Part shown: positions 17,518 to 26,959 of the stretch, piece by piece | Layout of the letters: every line of letters begins with the position of its first letter | How positions within the stretch are numbered: the first letter of the stretch is position 1 | Origin: CATOSP01 sp965204715 | Lineage (GTDB): Bacteria; Chloroflexota; Dehalococcoidia; Lucifugimonadales; UBA3495 | Assembly: GCA_965204715.1 (NCBI GenBank) | Contig: OZ242009.1 | Location: forward strand, 372,001 to 436,000 | Direction of reading: 5' to 3' | DNA: 64,000 bases | Notes under the pieces: generated by a model | What the model was told of the DNA's origin: nothing | Seen by the model: only the letters and a program-made list of their open reading frames with translations | Database searches by the model: none | Translations under genes and position numbers: made by a program

Positions 17518-18311
17518 ATGAAAAGCCCACCGATTGTCGTCAAAATTGGGGAAGCACCCTCGGCAGTCACGACACCAGCCTGAAAGACCTGGTTGCCCTC
17601 CAGAAGGACGGCGTCGACGTGGTGGTGGTGCATGGCGGCGGCAACGTCATCTCGGAGTGGATGAGACTCCAGGGTGTCCAACCTCAATTCGTGAACGGCC
17701 TCCGGGTCACCGACGCCGCCAGCCTTGAGATAGTGGTGGCCGTATTGGGCGGCCTGATAAACAAGGAACTGGTGTCGCAACTGCGCGCCCTGGGCGGCAG
17801 GGCGATGGGCATCAGCGGCATCGACGGCGGGCTGCTGGACGCCTACATCGGGGACCCCGACCTGGGATTCGTGGGCGAGGTCAAGGAGGTCAACTGCGCC
17901 CCCCTGCGCGACCTGCTCGGCAGCGGGTACATCCCCATTGTCGCTCCCTTGGCCCGGCACTTCGACGACGGCTCCGAGAACTCCGGCGCGGCATTGAACA
18001 TGAACGGAGACACGGTAGCCGGGGAACTGGCCTGCGCCCTGGGCGCGAGCCGGCTGGTGTTCCTGACCGACGTGGCTGGCGTGATGGACGGGTCGCGGCG
18101 GGTTATCCATCGGCTGGACCGGAAGCGGGCGGACTCCCTTTTTCAATCTGGCATACTCAGCGGCGGCATGGTGCCCAAAGTTGCGGCCTGCCTGCGCGCC
18201 CTAGAAGGCTCGCCGGTGGCGGACATCATCGACGGGCGCGAACCCGGGGCACTGATGCGGTGCCTCACCGGCCGACATTCGGGCACCACCATTATAAACT
18301 CGGACCTTTGA
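17518..18311 (+). pseudogene. argB: Acetylglutamate kinase with a one-base frameshift near its start
   Basis: From ATG 17518 the frame reads MKSPPIVVKIG and should continue with GSTLGSHD, the phosphate-binding K-x-G-G motif. At the run GGGG (17548-17551) one base is missing, so the written frame becomes GEAPSAV and stops at a TGA near 17581. The downstream frame then runs unbroken to 18311 with all later ArgB landmarks: VVVHGGGNVIS, NGLRVTDAASLE, GISGIDGGLLDA, ALNMNGDTVAGELA and LTDVAGVMDG. A joined protein would have about 264 residues, the normal length. A GTG at 17619 gives a 230-residue product without the ATP-binding Lys, unlikely to be active. Either a sequencing error in a short homopolymer or a recent mutation. 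Confidence 0.85.
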
Positions 18312-18392
18312 CGCGGTGGGAGACCGGCACAGCCTCGAGGGACGGACCCTAGCCGCGGCCGTCCCAACCCACCCAGCCCACCCCCTTGGGCC

Positions 18393-18422
18393 GGCATGTC
18401 GGTATGGGGCAGCGTTCTCAGG
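18393..18422. repeat. Dispersed repeat family II, partial copy
   Basis: GGGCCGGCATGTCGGTATGG then GGCAGCGTTCTCAGG, matching the second half of the copies at 4219 and 51787. It lies in the 250-base gap between argB and the UPF0182 gene; the rest of that gap shows no gene. Confidence 0.5.
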
Positions 18423-18560
18423 CCGAGGGCCCACTTCTCAGCCGTGCGGGACACCGGTCCGTCCGACTCCATCCAGCCCACAGCCCCGGACCTATTATGA
18501 ACATGTATCCTCAACGCGGTGTGGAACCTGCCGGGCCGTTGAGGACCCACTTCTAAGCGG

Positions 18561-21302
18561 ATGAGCTACAGCCTTTCCAACGACGCCGAGCTACCCCCGG
18601 CGCCGAAGCTCCCCGGAATGTCCGCCGAGACCCTCCGCCGCCTGCGGCGGCTGTTGCCGCCGCTGACAGCCCTGGCGGTTCTGGCGGCAGTGCTGTGGTG
18701 GACGCGCAGTATCTACACCGACCTGCTGTGGTTCGAAAACCTGGGATACACCGACGTCTACGTCAAACTCCTGCTGTTCAAGACCGCCCTTTTCTTAGGC
18801 GGCGCGGCAGTCGCGGGGATTGCGCTCACCCTTAACGTCCACCTGGCATGGTCCATTTCCCATGGGCCATCGACTTTGGGGTTCCCCGAGAACTTCCTGA
18901 GACTCATGCGGGTCTCGGCGCTGCTCAGCGCAGGACTCGCCGCCCTGATAGGGGGCATAGTGTTCGGAGCGGTGGCGTCGGGCCGGTGGGAGACGTTTCT
19001 GCTGGTCTTCAACCGTATCCCTTTCGGACACCTGGACCCGCTTTTCGGACTGGACGCTTCCTTCTACGTCGTCACGCTGCGGCTATTCCACTTCCTGCAG
19101 GGCTGGCTCCTGGGCCTTGCCGTGACGATGATTGTGCTGACGGCGGCCCTATACATCGCCTCCTACAGTATCCGGGGAGCAGGATTCATACCCGCGCCGC
19201 GGATGCTGCGCCACGCCGCGGCCTTGGGCGTTTTCCTGATGCTGGTCATCGCCGCAGGCCACGTGTTCGACGTATTCGAGCTGGTCCTGTCGGATAACGG
19301 AGTCGTATCCGGGGCGACCTACACTGACATCCACGCCCGAATCCCAGCCCTCTGGCTGCTCACCGGCATTGCAGTGCTGTCGGCGGCAGGCTTCGGCGTC
19401 AGCAGCTACTTCGGCGGCCCCCGGCTGATGGTGGGGGCCTTCAGTCTCTGGGTAATCGCAATTTTGCTGGCGGGTCTTGCCTACCCGTCCATGTTCCAAA
19501 GGTTTCAGGTAGACCCCAACGAGTTCGACCGGGAACGCCTGTACATCGAAAGAAACATCGAGGCCACCAGATTCGCCTACGGGTTGGACAATGTAAAGGT
19601 ACTCCCCTATGAATCCAAGGCGAGACTGGACCTGCGGGGGTTGGGGGACAGCCGCGCCATTCTGGACAACATCCGCCTCTGGGACCTGCAACCCCTCCAG
19701 GACGCCTACAATCAACTCCAGTTCATGCGGCTTTACTACAACTTCCTGAACATGGACTCGGACCGTTACATCATCGACGGGAAGCTGCGCCAGGTGTTGA
19801 TCGCGGCCAGGGAACTGAACCTGGAGAAACTACCGGAGGACTCGCGGAACTGGGTCAACGAACAGCTCCAATACACCCACGGCTACGGCGTGTCCATGAG
19901 TCCAGCCAACGGGTTCAGCCCCGGCGAAGGCAGGCCCGAGTACCTTCTGAAAGACATCCCGATTCAGGGAGAGTTTCCGGTGACACGGCCGGAGTTGTAC
20001 TACGGCGAGTATCCCATCCCGTTCGCCATCGTCAACAGCTCGTTGTCCGAGGTCAACCCGGACAGCAATTTCCGGCACTACGACGGCGAGGGCGGCGTGG
20101 TACTCAGCTCGAGATTGAGGCGGATGGCCTACGCATGGCAGTTCGGGGACGTGAACATCATGCTGAGCGACCAGGTAACGCCGGAAAGCCGCCTCCAGTA
20201 CCGCCGCCACATCCAGACCCGGGTCAAGGCCATTGCGCCCTTCCTTCATCTGGACCGGGACCCCTATCCCGTGCTGGACCATGCTGGTAAACTGTGGTGG
20301 CTTCAGGACGCATACACGGTAACGGACCGGATTCCCTATTCCACCAGGTTGGAGGAGGGCGTCAACTACATACGAAACAGTGTAAAAGCGGTCGTGGACG
20401 CCTATAATGGCACGGTTGAGTTCTATGTAGTGCAGCCGGACGACTCCCTGCTCAGGATGTACCGCAGGGCCTTCCCGTCCCTGTTCAAAGACCTGGACGA
20501 GATGCCGGAGGACCTGCGGGCGCACATCCGCTATCCGGTGGGCCTGTTCACGGCCCAAGCGCAGATGTACCTGCGCTACCACGTGACCGACCCGCAGGTG
20601 TTTTTCAACCAGGCGGACCAGTGGGCCATACCACTGGAAACCAGGTTCGGCAAGCAGGGAGTGCTGGTAAGGCCGTCGTACCTGATGTTGCAGCCGCCCG
20701 GCGCGGGGCAGGAAGAATTCGTTCTGATGATGCCATTCAGTCCCGCCGGGGAGAAGAAGAACCTGGTAGGCTGGCTCATGGCCCGCAACGACGGCCCTCA
20801 TTACGGGGAGTTGCGGGGCTACCGGTTGCCCAGCGATCCCCAGGTGGACGGCCCCAGCCAGGTGGAAGCCAGGATCGAGAACGACCAGCAGATTTCCCAG
20901 CAGTTCACCCTATGGAACGGCGCAGGGTCCGAGATCATACGCGGCCAGCTTCTGGTTATACCCATCAACGGCTCGATCCTGTACCTGGAACCCCTGTACC
21001 TGAGATCAGAGGTGCTGGAGTTCCCGGAATTGAAGAAGATCATTCTGGCCGACGGCGGCGACGTGGTAATGGCCGACTCCATAGACCAGGGCTTGGCCAT
21101 GCTGGTATCCGGTGAGGACGCACAGCCCGCCGAGACAAGCCTTGCAGGTTCCAAGTCGCCGCCCGGCCAGGCCGCTATAGACCAGGAGCTTGAGCGGGTG
21201 CAGGACGCGGTGACGGAACTCAGCGAAGCGGTAGACGAACTTCAGGGAGCCCTCGAAGACCTGCGACGGATCTACCAAGAGGCAGGTAGCAACGGGCGTT
21301 GA
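18561..21302 (+). CDS. UPF0182 family membrane protein
   Basis: 913 residues, the typical length of this conserved but uncharacterised family. The first 310 residues hold about seven hydrophobic segments (first: LTALAVLAAVLWWTRSIY). A large extracytoplasmic domain follows, with family landmarks such as YVKLLLFKT, ERPYIERNIEATRFAYGL-like text at RLYIERNIEATRFAYG, and VNYIRNSVKAVVDAYNG. The last 50 residues (ELERVQDAVTELSEAVDE) are acidic and predicted coiled coil. The function is unknown. It sits between argB and argD on the same strand without obvious link to arginine synthesis. Confidence 0.92.
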   Translation: MSYSLSNDAELPPAPKLPGMSAETLRRLRRLLPPLTALAVLAAVLWWTRSIYTDLLWFENLGYTDVYVKLLLFKTALFLGGAAVAGIALTLNVHLAWSISHGPSTLGFPENFLRLMRVSALLSAGLAALIGGIVFGAVASGRWETFLLVFNRIPFGHLDPLFGLDASFYVVTLRLFHFLQGWLLGLAVTMIVLTAALYIASYSIRGAGFIPAPRMLRHAAALGVFLMLVIAAGHVFDVFELVLSDNGVVSGATYTDIHARIPALWLLTGIAVLSAAGFGVSSYFGGPRLMVGAFSLWVIAILLAGLAYPSMFQRFQVDPNEFDRERLYIERNIEATRFAYGLDNVKVLPYESKARLDLRGLGDSRAILDNIRLWDLQPLQDAYNQLQFMRLYYNFLNMDSDRYIIDGKLRQVLIAARELNLEKLPEDSRNWVNEQLQYTHGYGVSMSPANGFSPGEGRPEYLLKDIPIQGEFPVTRPELYYGEYPIPFAIVNSSLSEVNPDSNFRHYDGEGGVVLSSRLRRMAYAWQFGDVNIMLSDQVTPESRLQYRRHIQTRVKAIAPFLHLDRDPYPVLDHAGKLWWLQDAYTVTDRIPYSTRLEEGVNYIRNSVKAVVDAYNGTVEFYVVQPDDSLLRMYRRAFPSLFKDLDEMPEDLRAHIRYPVGLFTAQAQMYLRYHVTDPQVFFNQADQWAIPLETRFGKQGVLVRPSYLMLQPPGAGQEEFVLMMPFSPAGEKKNLVGWLMARNDGPHYGELRGYRLPSDPQVDGPSQVEARIENDQQISQQFTLWNGAGSEIIRGQLLVIPINGSILYLEPLYLRSEVLEFPELKKIILADGGDVVMADSIDQGLAMLVSGEDAQPAETSLAGSKSPPGQAAIDQELERVQDAVTELSEAVDELQGALEDLRRIYQEAGSNGR

Positions 21303-21414
21303 CCGACCATAACACATAATGGGGACGACTTCTCACCGAGGGAATCGCCCTATAGCCGACGCAGAGGCCGGAATGGCCGCGGGGAACCCACATTTCAATG
21401 GGAGGTAGCCACCA

Positions 21415-22605
21415 ATGACCCAGAGCAGCGAATGGATTGGAATTGAGCAGAAGTATTACGCCCAGACGGTACGCCGCCAGCCCGTGGTGATAGTGCGAGG
21501 CGAGGGCACCCAGGTCTGGGACGCCGACGGCAAGCAGTACCTGGACTTTGTGGCCGGATGGGCCGTGAACCAGCTTGGCCACAGCCACCCGGTGATCACC
21601 CAGGCGGTTGCCGAGCAGGCGGGAACACTCATCCAGACTTCCAACCAGTTTTACACCGTGCCGCAACTGCGGCTGGCGGAGATTCTCATCGAGAATAGCT
21701 GCCTGGACCTGGTGTTCTTCGGAAACAGCGGCGCCGAGGCTGTGGAGGGAGCGATGAAGCTGGCCCGGCGCTACGGCAAGCTGCACCGCGACGGCGCATA
21801 CGAGATCATCACCGCCTTCAACTCCTTCCACGGGCGGACCCAGGCCACCGTCGCCGCCACCGGCCAACCCCATTACCAGGAGAATTTCACGCCCCTGCTT
21901 CCGGGGTTTGTCCACGTCGATTTCAACGACGTGGAGGCGATAATGAACGCCACCTCCGACCGCACCGCGGCGGTGATGGTGGAGCCGGTGCAGGGCGAGG
22001 CCGGGGTGATCATCCCGGACGACGATTACCTGCAGCGGGTGCGCGAGTGGTGCGACAGCCAGGGCCTTCTGCTGATCCTCGATGAGGTGCAGACCGGTAT
22101 GGGCCGCCTGGGAAGCCTGTTCGGTTACCAGGAATACGGTGTTGAGCCGGATGTAATGTCCCTGGCCAAGGGACTGGGCTACGGCGTTCCCATCGGGGCG
22201 TTTCTCTCCAAGGCCCACTGCCAGGCACTGGTGCCGGGAGACCACGGCTCCACCTTCGGCGGCAACGCGCTGACCACCGCCGCAGCCTTCGCCGGGACCC
22301 AGTACATGATTGAGAACGATATTCCTGGACATGCCAAGGAGATGGAGAGCGCGCTGTTGGGCAGCCTCAACGACCTCAAGTCCCGGCACTCCTTCATATC
22401 CGAAGTGCGCGGTAAGGGCCTGCTGGCCGCTATGGACTTCGACAGCGACATCTCCGGGCAGGTGCTGGCCAACGCCAATGAGGCCGGAATCCTTCTCAAC
22501 GCCCCGCGCCCTCACACCGTGCGCTTCATGCCGCCCCTGACAGTGACCAAGGAAGAGATAGACGAGGCCGCCGAGCGTCTTGACACGGCCCTGTCGAAGA
22601 TTTAA
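21415..22605 (+). CDS. argD: Acetylornithine-type class III aminotransferase
   Basis: 396 residues. PLP-dependent: FGNSGAEAVEGAMKLAR binds the cofactor phosphate, ILDEVQTGMGRLG carries the Asp that contacts the pyridine nitrogen, and SLAKGLGYGVPIGAF has the Schiff-base Lys. Converts N-acetylglutamate semialdehyde to N-acetylornithine in arginine synthesis. ArgD is favoured over other class III members by length, motif spelling and the nearby argJ, argB and argG. GGGAGG before the ATG is a good ribosome-binding site. Confidence 0.9.
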   Translation: MTQSSEWIGIEQKYYAQTVRRQPVVIVRGEGTQVWDADGKQYLDFVAGWAVNQLGHSHPVITQAVAEQAGTLIQTSNQFYTVPQLRLAEILIENSCLDLVFFGNSGAEAVEGAMKLARRYGKLHRDGAYEIITAFNSFHGRTQATVAATGQPHYQENFTPLLPGFVHVDFNDVEAIMNATSDRTAAVMVEPVQGEAGVIIPDDDYLQRVREWCDSQGLLLILDEVQTGMGRLGSLFGYQEYGVEPDVMSLAKGLGYGVPIGAFLSKAHCQALVPGDHGSTFGGNALTTAAAFAGTQYMIENDIPGHAKEMESALLGSLNDLKSRHSFISEVRGKGLLAAMDFDSDISGQVLANANEAGILLNAPRPHTVRFMPPLTVTKEEIDEAAERLDTALSKI

Positions 22606-22631
22606 CGCGACCCCGGAATGGGGAGGATGCG

Positions 22632-22829
22632 ATGGCGAAGCGGGAGTTCTACGTCGTAATCACGAAAGGCGAGGACGGTTATTTCATCGGAGAAGCGCCT
22701 CAGCTGAGGGGTTGCTGCAACCAGGGCAAGACCCTCGATGAGTTGATGGATAATATGCGTAAGTCCATCGAGTTCTGCCTTGAAGATGACGCCCTGGACG
22801 ACCATTCTGAATTCCTCGGAGTCCATTAA
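22632..22829 (+). CDS. hicB: HicB-family antitoxin
   Basis: 65 residues. YYVVITKGEDGYFIGEAP-like opening (FYVVITKGEDGYFIGEAPQL) and the following CCNQGKTLDELMDNMRKSIE give the partial RNase-H-like fold of HicB antitoxins. The usual DNA-binding tail is missing, as in the short HicB class. RBS GGGGAGG before ATG 22632. It stands directly upstream of a broken hicA, so it may be free of its toxin and on the way to loss. Confidence 0.85.
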   Translation: MAKREFYVVITKGEDGYFIGEAPQLRGCCNQGKTLDELMDNMRKSIEFCLEDDALDDHSEFLGVH

Positions 22830-22877
22830 GATTGATGTCTAGCTGTGTCCACACGGTTTCCCGACAGAGGCGGATCC

Positions 22878-23130
22878 GTGAAGATTCCCAAGGATAACCA
22901 GACGGGAGTTCATCCGCACACTGTATAGACTTGGGTTTGAGACAGTCCGGCAAACTGGAAGCCATGCCAGGCTAAGACATCACAACAGCAGAAGTGCGAC
23001 CGTGCCTGACCACGGCTCGAAGGATATGGATAGGGGGTTCGCCAGGAAACTACTTCGGCAGGCAGAGGCGCCTGTCCAAGACTTCCTGAACGCACTCCAG
23101 CAACCTACCAATCAGGAGTTGTCACCACCA
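22878..23130 (+). pseudogene. hicA: HicA-type mRNA interferase remnant, frameshifted and running into argG
   Basis: GTG 22878 opens MKIPKDNQT, the normal HicA start, then the frame fails (stop TAG near 22926). One frame over, the sequence continues EFIRTLYRLGFETVRQTGSH, then HHNSRSATVPDHG and RKLLRQAEAPVQDFLNAL. These are the HicA double-stranded-RNA-binding-like fold and its catalytic His (TGSHARL). The shift lies around 22899-22906. No stop separates this frame from argG: it reads through QQPTNQELSPP into the argG ATG at 23131. As written the toxin cannot be made from its own start. Confidence 0.85.
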
Positions 23131-24324
23131 ATGGCCAAAGACAAGATCGTCCTCGCCTACAGCGGCGGGCTGGACACATCGGTTGCCGTTCCCTGGCTCA
23201 AGGAGAACTACAACGCTGACGTAATCACCCTGACCATCGACCTGGGCATGGTGGACCTGGAGACCATCCGGCAGCGGGCGTTGCAAGTGGGGGCGTCGAA
23301 AGCCCTTACCGTGGACGGGCGTGATGCCCTGGTAAGGGACTTCCTGTTCCCCGCCCTCCAGGCCGGGGCGGTCTATGAAGACCAGTACCCTCTGGCCACC
23401 GCCCTGGGCCGCCCGCTCATCGCCCGATACCTGGTGGAAGCGGCCCACGCTGAAGGGGCCTACGCTGTGGCCCACGGCTGCACCGGCAAGGGCAACGACC
23501 AGGTGCGCATCGAGGTCAGCGTCGCCGCCCTCGACCCCAACCTCAAGGTCATCGGCCCCATCCGCGACTGGGGCATGAGCCGCCAGGAGGAAATCGAGTA
23601 CGCCCAGGCCCGCAACCTGCCCATCAACCCGGGGAACAGCCGCTTCTCCACGGACGAGAACCTTTGGGGGCGCAGCGTTGAAGCCGGCGAGTTGGAGGAC
23701 CCCTGGCTGGAACCGCCGGAAGAAGCCTATGCGTGGACCAGGCCCCTGCCAGATACCCCTGACGAGCCGATATACCTGGAAATTCATTTCGACCAGGGCA
23801 TCCCCACCAGGATAGACGGCGAGGACATGGGCGGCATAGACATGGTACGCCACCTCAACGAGATAGCTGGCGCGCACGGCCTGGGTAGAATCGACCACGT
23901 TGAGAACCGACTCGTGGGCATAAAGTCCAGGGAGATTTACGAGGCCCCGGCGGCGGTGGTGCTCCATTCGGCCCACAAGGCACTGGAGGCCATGACCCTG
24001 AGCAAGGAACAGGCGCGGACCAAATCCCGGCTTGCCCAGGAATACGGCGACATCGTGTACAACGGCCTGTGGTTCACGCCCCACCGGAACGACCTTGACG
24101 CCTATTTCAGGAGCACCCAGAGGCACGTCACCGGGGAGGTGCGGGTCCGCCTGCACAAGGGCACCTGCACCGTGTCCGGGCGTACCGCGCCTCGCAGCCT
24201 GTATAACTATGAACTGGCCACCTACGACCGGGGCGACCAGTTCGACCAGTCGTCGGCCAACGGCTTCATCTCCATCTACGGCTTACCGGTGCGCACCCAG
24301 AACCAGGCCCAGCCGGACCCGTAG
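23131..24324 (+). CDS. argG: Argininosuccinate synthase
   Basis: About 397 residues from ATG 23131, the normal length. Ligates citrulline to aspartate with ATP. The P-loop-like motif AYSGGLDTSV is at residues 8-17, ATALGRPLIA and HGCTGKGNDQVRIEVS are the substrate and ATP loops, and NPGNSRFSTDENLWGRSVE is also typical of the family. The open frame extends upstream to 22906 through the hicA remnant, but the ATG has AGGAG 14 bases before it and aligns with normal family starts. Ends in a poorly conserved tail (RTQNQAQPDP). Confidence 0.96.
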   Translation: MAKDKIVLAYSGGLDTSVAVPWLKENYNADVITLTIDLGMVDLETIRQRALQVGASKALTVDGRDALVRDFLFPALQAGAVYEDQYPLATALGRPLIARYLVEAAHAEGAYAVAHGCTGKGNDQVRIEVSVAALDPNLKVIGPIRDWGMSRQEEIEYAQARNLPINPGNSRFSTDENLWGRSVEAGELEDPWLEPPEEAYAWTRPLPDTPDEPIYLEIHFDQGIPTRIDGEDMGGIDMVRHLNEIAGAHGLGRIDHVENRLVGIKSREIYEAPAAVVLHSAHKALEAMTLSKEQARTKSRLAQEYGDIVYNGLWFTPHRNDLDAYFRSTQRHVTGEVRVRLHKGTCTVSGRTAPRSLYNYELATYDRGDQFDQSSANGFISIYGLPVRTQNQAQPDP

Positions 24325-24364
24325 ACGTCATCGCCACGGTACACCACATCACTTCAGCAACATT

Positions 24365-24390
24365 GTCACTCCCTCCAAATCTGGAGTGAC
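24365..24390. terminator. Hairpin after argG
   Basis: GTCACTCC pairs with GGAGTGAC (8 bp, loop of 10). No T-run follows, so it may be a weak terminator or a message-end stabiliser. Confidence 0.4.
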
Positions 24391-24444
24391 TTGCTGGGCC
24401 GAACGCCAAGTCTTCAGACTCCCCCTCGGACATAAGGAGGCACA

Positions 24445-25611
24445 GTGACAGTAGCCGCGAGAATGCACGACCTGGGCACCGAGACTGCCTTTGAGGTGTT
24501 GGCCAAGGCCAGGGAGTTGGAGGCCCAGGGTAGGGAGATCATTCACCTGGAGATCGGGGAACCCGACTTCGACACTCCCCAGCACATCATCGAGGCCAGT
24601 GTCGAGGCACTGCGCCAGGGTTACACCCACTACGGGCCGACGCCCGGCCTGCCGGAACTGCGGGAAGCCATCGCGCGGAACAGCCGGGAGGTGCGCGGCG
24701 TGGACACCGCACCATCCCAGGTGGTGGTCACACCCGGCGCGAAACCCATCATGTTCTACGTGATGCTGGCCCTGGGCGAGCCGGGGGTGGAGATCATCTA
24801 CCCCAATCCGGGGTTCCCGATTTACGAGTCGATGGTCAAGTTCTCCGGCGCGACCCCAGTGCCGATGCAGTTGCTGGAAGAGCGGGGCTACCACCCGGAC
24901 CTGGACGACCTGGCCGGCAAGATGAGCGACCGTACCCGGCTCATCATCCTCAACTCCCCCAACAATCCCTGCGGCTCGGTGTTCACCCGAGAGGAGTTGG
25001 AGCAGATCGCGGCCCTGGCGTTGCAACATCCCGAATGCTACGTGCTGGCCGATGAAATCTACAAGGACATTCTGTACACCGGCGAGCATCATAGCGTCTC
25101 CACCTTCCCCGGGATGGCCGACCGCACCATCATCCTGGACGGCTTCTCCAAGAGCTACGCCATGACGGGCTGGCGTCTGGGCTACGGCATCATGCCCGAG
25201 GAACTGGTGCCCCACGTGGTGCGCCTGGCAGTCAACAGCGTATCCTGCGCCGCGTCCTTCACCCAGAGGGCGGCCATCGCCGCCCTGGACGGCCCCCAGG
25301 ACGAGGTCCAGGCAATGGCGGCGGAGTTCGGTCAGCGCAGGAGGCTGATCACCGACGGGCTGCGCAGCATCCCAGGCATCAACTGCCCGGAGCCAGAGGG
25401 TGCGTTCTACGCCTTCCCCAGCATCAGGGAGACCGGGCTGACCAGCGCAGAGTTCGAGGCACGCGCAATGGCCGAAGCCGGGGTGGCCCTGCTGTCCGGC
25501 GCGGCCTTCGGCCAGTACGGTGAAGGATACGTGAGGCTCTCCTACGCCAACTCCCAGGAAAATATCCGCAAGGCAGTCGAACAGTTGGACCGCTTCGTCC
25601 GCAGCCTGTAA
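24445..25611 (+). CDS. Pyridoxal-phosphate aminotransferase, class I (aspartate type)
   Basis: 388 residues from GTG with AAGGAGG ahead. Fold type I PLP enzyme: HLEIGEPDFDTP at the amino terminus, VVTPGAKPIMFY, NSPNNPCGSVFT (Asn that contacts the cofactor), LADEIYKDILY, and DGFSKSYAMTGWRLGY with the Schiff-base Lys, then FYAFPSI and VRLSYANS with the carboxylate-binding Arg. Aspartate aminotransferase is the likeliest activity; aromatic or other amino donors are possible. Aspartate is the second substrate of argG just upstream, which fits but does not prove a link. Confidence 0.9.
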   Translation: MTVAARMHDLGTETAFEVLAKARELEAQGREIIHLEIGEPDFDTPQHIIEASVEALRQGYTHYGPTPGLPELREAIARNSREVRGVDTAPSQVVVTPGAKPIMFYVMLALGEPGVEIIYPNPGFPIYESMVKFSGATPVPMQLLEERGYHPDLDDLAGKMSDRTRLIILNSPNNPCGSVFTREELEQIAALALQHPECYVLADEIYKDILYTGEHHSVSTFPGMADRTIILDGFSKSYAMTGWRLGYGIMPEELVPHVVRLAVNSVSCAASFTQRAAIAALDGPQDEVQAMAAEFGQRRRLITDGLRSIPGINCPEPEGAFYAFPSIRETGLTSAEFEARAMAEAGVALLSGAAFGQYGEGYVRLSYANSQENIRKAVEQLDRFVRSL

Positions 25612-25627
25612 CTTGGGATTAGCTCTA

Positions 25628-25789
25628 ACGGGAACCTTTACAGTACCCATCGAGGCGGGAGACCTGGAAGGCAGCCGCTTTGTGGCTATGGATGCCCTGA
25701 TCGACTTTACTGGGCAAGACCGCGCTGGAAACGCGCGGCTTGGCGTGGACGCGGTAAGTGATGTTCTGATCCCGGTTATGGGTCTGTGA
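25628..25789 (+). pseudogene. Retropepsin-like (clan AA) aspartic protease remnant with internal deletion
   Basis: In frame from ACG 25628, which stands where related copies have the start ATG, it reads TGTFTVPIEAGDLEGSRF, then ALIDFTGQ, which corresponds to the catalytic LVDTGAS of its relatives at 50082 and 61703. The text then jumps to LGVDAVSDVLIPVMGL, matching the carboxy-terminal block of the family (LIADSVNHRLIPM in the 61703 copy). About 60 central residues are missing and the catalytic triplet is damaged. It is a dead copy by these criteria. Confidence 0.65.
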
Positions 25790-25816
25790 AAGCAAGCAAA
25801 CTAAGGGGCGGAATCT

Positions 25817-26959
25817 ATGGACCTGGGGCTTACCGAAATACAACAGATGCTCAAGAGCAGCGCCCAAGAGTTCCTCTCCCAGGAATGTCCCCTGACCCTG
25901 GTGCGGGAGATGGAGGAAGAGCCGCGAGCCTACAACGATGACCTCTGGCGGCAAATCGTTGAGTTGGGCTGGACGGGGCTGGTCTTTCCCGAGGAATACG
26001 GCGGCGCGGGCGGGAATTTCCTGGACCTGTCGGTTCTGCTGGAAGAGATGGGCCGCGCTCTGCTCCCCGGACCCTTCTTCTCAACCGTGGTGCTGGGCGG
26101 GTTGACAGTCCTGGACGCGGGCAGTAACGGGCAAAAGCGCGACTTGCTCAACCGCATCGCCAGTGGACAACTGATCGTTACCCTGGCCCTGACCGAACCC
26201 TCGGCCATTTATGAACCCTGGGGAATCGAGACCACTGCCGACCGCAGCGGCGACGGGTTCGTCCTGAACGGCTCCAAGCTGTTCGTTCCCGACGCCGAGG
26301 CCGCCGACCTTTTCCTGGTAGCGGCGCGGACTTCCACCGGCTCGGACCCGTCCCAGGGTATCACCCTGTTCCTGGTCCCGGCCAACTCTGCGGGACTCAA
26401 CTTACACCCCCTCAGGACCATCGCCGGCGATCACCAGTGCGAAGTTGCGTTGGAGCAGGTCAGCGCCGGCCTCGATGCTGTTCTTGGCCAAGTTGACGAA
26501 GGCTGGCCGGTGATCGAGCGGGCGCTGCAACGGGCCACCGCCGGAAAGTGCATGGAAATGCTGGGCGGCTCGGAGGCGGTCCTTGATATGACCGTCGAGT
26601 ACGTGAAGCAGCGAACCCAGTTCGGCAGGCCGGTAGGGGGCTTTCAAGCCATCCAGCACCAGTGCTCGGAGATGGCCACCGACGTCGAGGGCAGCCGCAC
26701 CGTGGCCTACCAGGCCGCCTGGAAAGTGTCTGAAGGGCAAGATGCACGGAGAGAAGTATCCGTGGCCAAGGCGTGGGGCAGCGAGGCTTATCAGCGGGTC
26801 TGCGCCAGGGCGCACCAGTGCCACGGGGCCATCGGCTTCACCAAGGAACATAATTTGCAACTCTACACCCGGCGGGCCAAAGTGCAGGAACTCAGCTACG
26901 GCGACGCGCATTTTCACAAAGAGCTTGCCCTTGGGCATCTGGAGGCGTTTGCGAGATGA
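25817..26959 (+). CDS. Acyl-CoA dehydrogenase
   Basis: 380 residues, standard length. Amino-terminal helical domain with LGWTGLVFPEEYGGAGGNF, middle beta domain (LIVTLALTEPSA), and carboxy-terminal helical bundle with QRTQFGRPVGGFQAIQHQCS, the FAD-contact motif. FAD enzyme introducing a double bond in an acyl-CoA; electrons go to ETF. It belongs to the family branch lacking a clear Glu catalytic base at the usual place, so substrate is uncertain. Its stop overlaps the HIT gene start (ATGA), meaning translational coupling. Two genes further a HD hydrolase follows. Confidence 0.9.
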   Translation: MDLGLTEIQQMLKSSAQEFLSQECPLTLVREMEEEPRAYNDDLWRQIVELGWTGLVFPEEYGGAGGNFLDLSVLLEEMGRALLPGPFFSTVVLGGLTVLDAGSNGQKRDLLNRIASGQLIVTLALTEPSAIYEPWGIETTADRSGDGFVLNGSKLFVPDAEAADLFLVAARTSTGSDPSQGITLFLVPANSAGLNLHPLRTIAGDHQCEVALEQVSAGLDAVLGQVDEGWPVIERALQRATAGKCMEMLGGSEAVLDMTVEYVKQRTQFGRPVGGFQAIQHQCSEMATDVEGSRTVAYQAAWKVSEGQDARREVSVAKAWGSEAYQRVCARAHQCHGAIGFTKEHNLQLYTRRAKVQELSYGDAHFHKELALGHLEAFAR

